Positions 50,475 through 54,296 of a DNA stretch of 54,296 nucleotides are shown one piece after another (the stretch's first letter is position 1; every line of letters starts with the position of its first letter). A program made the position numbers and the translations under genes. This stretch comes from Thermoplasmata archaeon. GTDB taxonomy: Archaea; Thermoplasmatota; Thermoplasmata; Lutacidiplasmatales; UBA184. The notes below the pieces were generated by a model. That model was not told the origin of the DNA. It saw nothing but the letters and a program-made list of their open reading frames with translations, and did no database searches. The stretch covers positions 1 to 54,296 of the forward strand of contig JAKAAX010000014.1 in the NCBI GenBank assembly GCA_021802125.1. Direction: 5' to 3'.

Positions 50475-53400
50475 TCACTCAAGGAACGTCCCGCTGCTCC
50501 AGGTCCAGAGGTAGACGGCGGTGCCCTGGGTGAGGGTGAAGTCGTACTGGCCACCGGGGGAGTCGAACCCGTAGAGGTAGGTGGACCAGGACTGGGTGGC
50601 CGCGTTCCACTCGGAGACGGCGGTGAGGCCCGCGGGGGCTCCCAGGAGGGCGGCGAGACCGCTCGCGGTGGTGGTGCCGGTGATGGACCAGCCCACGCCC
50701 GACCAGGTGCTCCCGGTGAAGGCGACCCCCGCCAGCGAAGAGGCGCGGAGCCCGTAGGTCATGAGGGAGGTTGGGGCGGAGAGGTCGACCCAGAGGGCGT
50801 CCCCGGCGGGGACGGCGGTGTTGCCGGTGGTGCCCCCTCGGGCATAGGCGGTGGTGGTGCCACCGTGAAGGTCCGCGAGGGAGAGGAGGGGGGCGCCCAG
50901 GGTGTTGCCTCCGAGCTCGAGGGCGAGCTCGAAGAGGGTGTAGTCGTTGGAGGCGAGGGGCAGGGCGACCAGGTTCCATCCGGAGGAGAGGGCGAGGGGA
51001 TGGGAGTTGTTGCCCCAGGCGCTGAAGGAGGCCGTGAAGCTCGAGGAGTAGGCGAGGCTGTCGGTGACCTTCAGCGAGACGGAGAAGTTGCCGGGGTGGA
51101 GGAAGATCTGGAAGGGGGCCCCGGAGGCGGTGGTGGAGGTGTTGGTGCAGGAGGCTGGGAAGTTGGAGTTGCAGACGTAGGACCAGGCGTAGGTGTAGGG
51201 TCCGAGCCCGCTGGAGGCGGCGCCGCCGGAGAAGGTGAGGTTCGCGGGAGCGAGCCCGTGCCAGGAGCTGACGGAGATGGGAGCGACCGCGACGTGCGTG
51301 TAGACGGTGAGCGGGGAGGCGGTGGACTCGCTCAGCGTGTGGCCCGCGGAGTCGTTGATGAACACCTTGGGGGTGTAGCTGCCGGCCGCCGTGTAGCGGT
51401 GGGTGGCGAAGACGGTGAGGCCGCTGATCCCGGTGATCGTCTGGGTGGCGGAGCCGTCATCCCAGCGGATGGCGGCGGAGTAGGTCGCGGTGCCGCCCGA
51501 GTAGGTGGCGTTGAGGGCGACCCCGCAGGCGGTCTCGCAGTTGTTGGAGCTGCGGTTCAACGTGACCGTGCCGGCGGTCATGCCACCGGAGACGGCCGCC
51601 ACGTAGGTCAGGAAGGGGTGGTTGCAGCCGAAGAGCGTCCAGGGCAGGGCGGAGCCGTGCCCGTTGGCGACCCACCCGGACTGGTTCCAGGGGCTCCAGG
51701 AGTTCCCTTCCATCGAGTCGATCGCGTAGACGCAGTACTTCAGCTCGCCCGTGGAGGTCAAGGCGCTTCCGGGGATCGCGCCGGTCCAGCTGCCCTTGTT
51801 CGTGTTGCCGGTGGAGAGCGTGAGGGTCAGGTTCGACCAGGAGGTCGCCCCCGGGGCCTTGTAGGTCACGTTCACGTAGGAGACGGGCCGGTAGTCCTGG
51901 ACGGTCGCGGCGATCGCGTAGTTGCTACCGGTCACCGGCTCGCTCTCGGGGTTCGTCGCGATCCAGGGCTTCCCGAGAAGGTTCGCGAGGTTCCACGAGA
52001 GGGGTACCCCCCAGCCGGTGGAGAGGTTGTAGTTCGTCGCGGCGTGGAAGTTCGCGATGCCGGTCCCCGCCTGGCCCGTCGCATCGTTGCTCCAGTTCTG
52101 GATCTGGTAGGTGGGCTCGAGGGCCGGGAGGGTCGGGACGCCGGGCAGCTTCCCGGAGAGGTTCTCGTTGGCCAGGGAGTAGAGCACCGGTGCGATGAGT
52201 CCGAAGGAGTGTCCATCGAAGGCGGAGATCTCGGAGACGACGCCGGCGGTGGCGGGTGAGGAGTCGCTGGTCCCGCCCCAGCCGGTCTGCCAACCGCCCT
52301 CGACGTAGACCGGGAGGTTGTCCGCCGGCCCCGACCAGTCGGGCGCCGGGCGGGCGGAGGTCGCCGAGTAGGTCGTCCCTCCGTTCGCGGCGTAGCTCGC
52401 GATCCCGAAGGCCATGCTCGAGTTCACGTTGTACCCGTACTGCCACGCCTGCTCCGGGAAGAGCCTGCTGACGCCGCCCTGGCTCCCAACCCACTGGTGC
52501 GAGCCGGTCCCTCCGATGCATCCCCAGTTCCAGACCTGCGCCCCGGAGAGGTCGCCGGCGGTGGTGCCGGGAAGGGTGGAGGTGATCCCGATACCTCCGA
52601 CGCTCATGGTACCCGCGAACGATCCCGGCTCCTGCAGCGTAGGGGTGTCTCCGGTCCCCGTCGGGCAAGAGTTGTGGCCGGTGTTCCCGATCGTCCCGTC
52701 CTGGTCGGCCGAGGAGGCGAAGACCGACACACCCATGGCGGCGAGCTGGGTGTAGTCACTGGAGTAGGTGGTGGAAAGGCAGGGCCCTCCGGAGCAGTCG
52801 TACTGCTCGGGCGCGCCCCACGACTGGGAGATGGCCGTCAGGTGCAGGCCCACCCCCGCCTCGTCGTTGCTGGTCAGCCAGTCCAGCATCGCGATGAAGG
52901 CGGCCCAGCTTCCCGAAGCACCGACCCAGGTGTAGGACAGATTGGTGCCCGGGGCCGTGCTGGACGCGGCTTCGAAGTCCATCGCCACCTCGCCGTCGGC
53001 CCCGCCGGAGGCTGCGGTCGGGCACGTGTTCGTGTTGGGGGCGATCCCCGGCCAGCTGGGCACGCCGTAGTGCGGCTGGATCTTCACGGCGGGGAGGCCC
53101 GTGGGATACCCCTGGCTCGTGTTGAAGAACGTGTTGAGGTCGCTCGTGTCGTAGATGCAGGGGCCCGTGCCCCCGTTCGGGGTGCTGTTCCAGAGGTCCG
53201 GTGCGACGCTGGTTCCCACGGCGTAGGACGGCTGGATCCCCGAGGTGGCGTTGCCCGTGGAATTGTACAGTTGGTCGAGCTGGTAGATCTGGTGGAACGT
53301 CGGGTCCGGGGTGAGCTTCTTCTGCCCCGCCGAGCCGGCCTGGGGGGAGGCCCCGCCCATGTACTGCACCGCGAAGTCCGTCACCGGGACCTTCTGGTTG

Positions 53401-54014
53401 CTGAGCCCCGCGAAGCTCTCGATCCAGGGAGCATACGTCTGGGGCACCGAGGGCGTCTCCATCGGCGCGAAGAACGAGCCCTGGGTGGAGGAGCCAGGGG
53501 CGTAGGAGTACTCGCCGAAGGAGATGTGGAAGGTGTTGGCGTACTGCTGCAGCGTCCCCGAGACGAACAGGCTCCGGTGGTCCGGCGAGACGTAGGTCAC
53601 CTCAAGTCCATTCGCCTGAAGCCACGCGGTCAGCTGCGTGTCGACCGAGGCCGGGGGCGAGAACGCCTGGGTGAACTGGGCCTCCGTGAGGTAGTGCCCG
53701 TAGAATCCCGAGTAGGGGTCGGAGACCCCGGCCACGAAGGCGTTGAGGACCTCCGGGTTCTGGACGTTGAGCGTGATCACGGTGCTGACGGTCCTCCCCA
53801 TCCAGGTCGGACCGAGGTAGCCCGTCGTCGGGAGGATCCCGGTGCTCGCCTGCCACGGCAGCGCGACCATCGCCGGGGTGGGTGTCGTCCCCGTGCTCGC
53901 GGAAGGGCCCGTCACCGCCGACGCGGCGCCGGTCCCTCCGGGGAGCAGCAGCGCCAGTGCCACCAACGAGATCGCCAGGCCCGCTCTCATCCCGCCGTGG
54001 TTAACGCGCTTCAT
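50475..54014 (-). CDS. Secreted sedolisin-type (S53) protease with Ig-like and C-terminal surface domains
   Basis: This 1179-residue protein has a signal peptide (G-L-A-I-S-L-V-A-L-A-L-L-L-P-G-G). A pro-kumamolisin activation domain (about 55-205) is followed by a peptidase S53 domain (about 235-660). The catalytic Glu342-x3-Asp346 (G-E-V-A-M-D) and Ser583 in G-W-G-G-T-S-D-S-S are present, with Asp437 or Asp439 near the oxyanion position (S-S-A-D-Q-D-G). PKD/Ig-like modules and a C-terminal G-W-N-L-V-A-L-P-L domain (about 1010-1179) follow. Family members are usually acid-active endopeptidases, so the substrate is probably external protein. No C-terminal helix is present, so it may be released or held by another means. 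ATG 54014 overlaps the stop of a 22-codon leader frame. It is tandem to a second copy. Confidence 0.9.
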   Translation of the reverse strand: MKRVNHGGMRAGLAISLVALALLLPGGTGAASAVTGPSASTGTTPTPAMVALPWQASTGILPTTGYLGPTWMGRTVSTVITLNVQNPEVLNAFVAGVSDPYSGFYGHYLTEAQFTQAFSPPASVDTQLTAWLQANGLEVTYVSPDHRSLFVSGTLQQYANTFHISFGEYSYAPGSSTQGSFFAPMETPSVPQTYAPWIESFAGLSNQKVPVTDFAVQYMGGASPQAGSAGQKKLTPDPTFHQIYQLDQLYNSTGNATSGIQPSYAVGTSVAPDLWNSTPNGGTGPCIYDTSDLNTFFNTSQGYPTGLPAVKIQPHYGVPSWPGIAPNTNTCPTAASGGADGEVAMDFEAASSTAPGTNLSYTWVGASGSWAAFIAMLDWLTSNDEAGVGLHLTAISQSWGAPEQYDCSGGPCLSTTYSSDYTQLAAMGVSVFASSADQDGTIGNTGHNSCPTGTGDTPTLQEPGSFAGTMSVGGIGITSTLPGTTAGDLSGAQVWNWGCIGGTGSHQWVGSQGGVSRLFPEQAWQYGYNVNSSMAFGIASYAANGGTTYSATSARPAPDWSGPADNLPVYVEGGWQTGWGGTSDSSPATAGVVSEISAFDGHSFGLIAPVLYSLANENLSGKLPGVPTLPALEPTYQIQNWSNDATGQAGTGIANFHAATNYNLSTGWGVPLSWNLANLLGKPWIATNPESEPVTGSNYAIAATVQDYRPVSYVNVTYKAPGATSWSNLTLTLSTGNTNKGSWTGAIPGSALTSTGELKYCVYAIDSMEGNSWSPWNQSGWVANGHGSALPWTLFGCNHPFLTYVAAVSGGMTAGTVTLNRSSNNCETACGVALNATYSGGTATYSAAIRWDDGSATQTITGISGLTVFATHRYTAAGSYTPKVFINDSAGHTLSESTASPLTVYTHVAVAPISVSSWHGLAPANLTFSGGAASSGLGPYTYAWSYVCNSNFPASCTNTSTTASGAPFQIFLHPGNFSVSLKVTDSLAYSSSFTASFSAWGNNSHPLALSSGWNLVALPLASNDYTLFELALELGGNTLGAPLLSLADLHGGTTTAYARGGTTGNTAVPAGDALWVDLSAPTSLMTYGLRASSLAGVAFTGSTWSGVGWSITGTTTASGLAALLGAPAGLTAVSEWNAATQSWSTYLYGFDSPGGQYDFTLTQGTAVYLWTWSSGTFLE

Positions 54015-54079
54015 GCTTCCCTGATCGTGCCCGCAGTCCCCGTGGGCCACTGGCGGTCGATGGAAGGTTTCTCCCCCAT
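54011..54079 (-). CDS. Possible 22-residue leader peptide before the S53 protease
   Basis: This small frame (M-G-E-K-P-S-I-D-R-Q-W-P-T) begins at ATG 54079 and stops at a TGA that overlaps the protease ATG as ATGA. It lies about 34 nt downstream of the predicted transcription start. It may couple or tune translation of the protease. A chance frame cannot be excluded. Confidence 0.3.
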   Translation of the reverse strand: MGEKPSIDRQWPTGTAGTIREA

Positions 54080-54134
54080 ATGGACTTGACCGCGGCCTCG
54101 GGACGGGTTCGTAACGTGCGTATGGGTGTGGACT

Positions 54135-54145
54135 GGTATAAATCC
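54135..54145 (-). promoter_or_regulatory. TATA box (read GGATTTATACC) of the S53 protease gene
   Basis: A good archaeal TTTATA box lies 11-12 nt after the stop of the upstream paralogue. Transcription would start near 54113, giving the protease its own promoter and a leader of about 100 nt that contains the small frame 54011-54079. Confidence 0.65.
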
Positions 54146-54156
54146 AATCCCCCCGT

Positions 54157-54296
54157 TTATTCGGTGAACGTCCCGCTGCTCCAGGTCCAGAGGTAGACGG
54201 CGGTGCCCTGGGTGAGGGTGAAGTCGTACTGGCCACCGGGGGAGTCGAACCCGTAGAGGTAGGTGGACCAGGACTGGGTGGCCGCGTTCCACTCGG
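54157..54296 (-). CDS. C-terminal end of a second copy of the S53-linked surface domain (partial)
   Basis: Only the last 45 residues are in the window, ending G-T-F-T-E and TAA. They match the last residues of the S53 protease downstream except for the fourth-from-stop region (F-T-E versus F-L-E). The neighbour is therefore a tandem paralogue of the protease or another protein with the same C-terminal module. The gene begins outside the window. Confidence 0.8.
   Translation of the reverse strand, partial: EWNAATQSWSTYLYGFDSPGGQYDFTLTQGTAVYLWTWSSGTFTE
54166..54296 (-). repeat. 131-bp perfect direct repeat of 50484-50614
   Basis: Every base from 54166 to the window end equals 50484-50614, and the repeat probably continues beyond the window. 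It covers the 3' coding end of two neighbouring paralogues. Perfect nucleotide identity implies recent duplication, gene conversion or an assembly artefact. Confidence 0.9.

Noticed and set aside
54020..54236. N-terminal extension of the S53 protease frame to 54236
   Set aside because: The extension reads through the TATA box and into the 3' end of the upstream paralogue in another frame; ATG 54014 gives a normal signal peptide.

Overview
The window opens with the 3' end of a 23S rRNA gene and then carries about 30 protein genes in very GC-rich DNA (roughly 65-70 % by eye). It looks like the chromosome of an uncultivated archaeon. The reasons are an archaeal-type FlaI/PilB secretion ATPase next to a double-domain TadC/FlaJ-like membrane protein, several pilin-like class III-type N-termini, AT-rich boxes about 25-30 nt upstream of start codons (leaderless or near-leaderless transcription), and S-layer-style exported beta-sandwich proteins anchored by one C-terminal membrane helix. 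A high-GC member of Thermoplasmatota is my best guess from style; the rRNA fragment would settle it.

Layout. 1-424: 23S rRNA, then about 680 nt without a convincing gene. 1104-17096: mostly plus-strand genes for giant surface proteins. These are an Ig-like adhesin with a small coupled membrane protein, a YVTN-type beta-propeller, a modular cell-wall hydrolase (lysozyme-like, three LysM, GH18-like, cysteine amidase) and a propeller/PKD protein. A minus-strand DoxX-like gene and an unrecognised, less GC-biased gene lie among them. 17269-33353: a pilus-like or type II/IV secretion locus. A 1513-residue anchored protein diverges from an operon of two pilin-like proteins, an exported propeller/FN3 protein, a Cys-rich soluble protein, the ATPase, the TadC-like platform, three more pilin-like proteins and a zinc-ribbon membrane protein; most of these genes overlap by ATGA. 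33482-37078: a surface Ig-like protein and a small His/Cys protein on the minus strand.

37171-45438: two RnfD/NqrB-like membrane proteins without the usual flavin-attachment motif. One has no normal start codon. The other is in an apparent operon with a CuA-like cupredoxin fused to six PKD domains, a repeat-rich TPR protein and a PH-like membrane protein. 45439-46979: a structured intergenic region, two tiny genes and a HAD-family hydrolase. 47073-54296: a nine-PKD surface protein whose start is abnormal, a sedolisin-type (S53) secreted protease, and the tail of a second copy whose last 131 bp inside the window are identical to the first.

Overall this is an envelope and secretion region. A pilus-like machine and many giant exported proteins could serve attachment, degradation of proteins and of bacterial peptidoglycan, and possibly extracytoplasmic electron transfer. 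The most notable items are the modular peptidoglycan hydrolase, the composite pilus locus, and the RnfD-like/CuA-PKD cluster.
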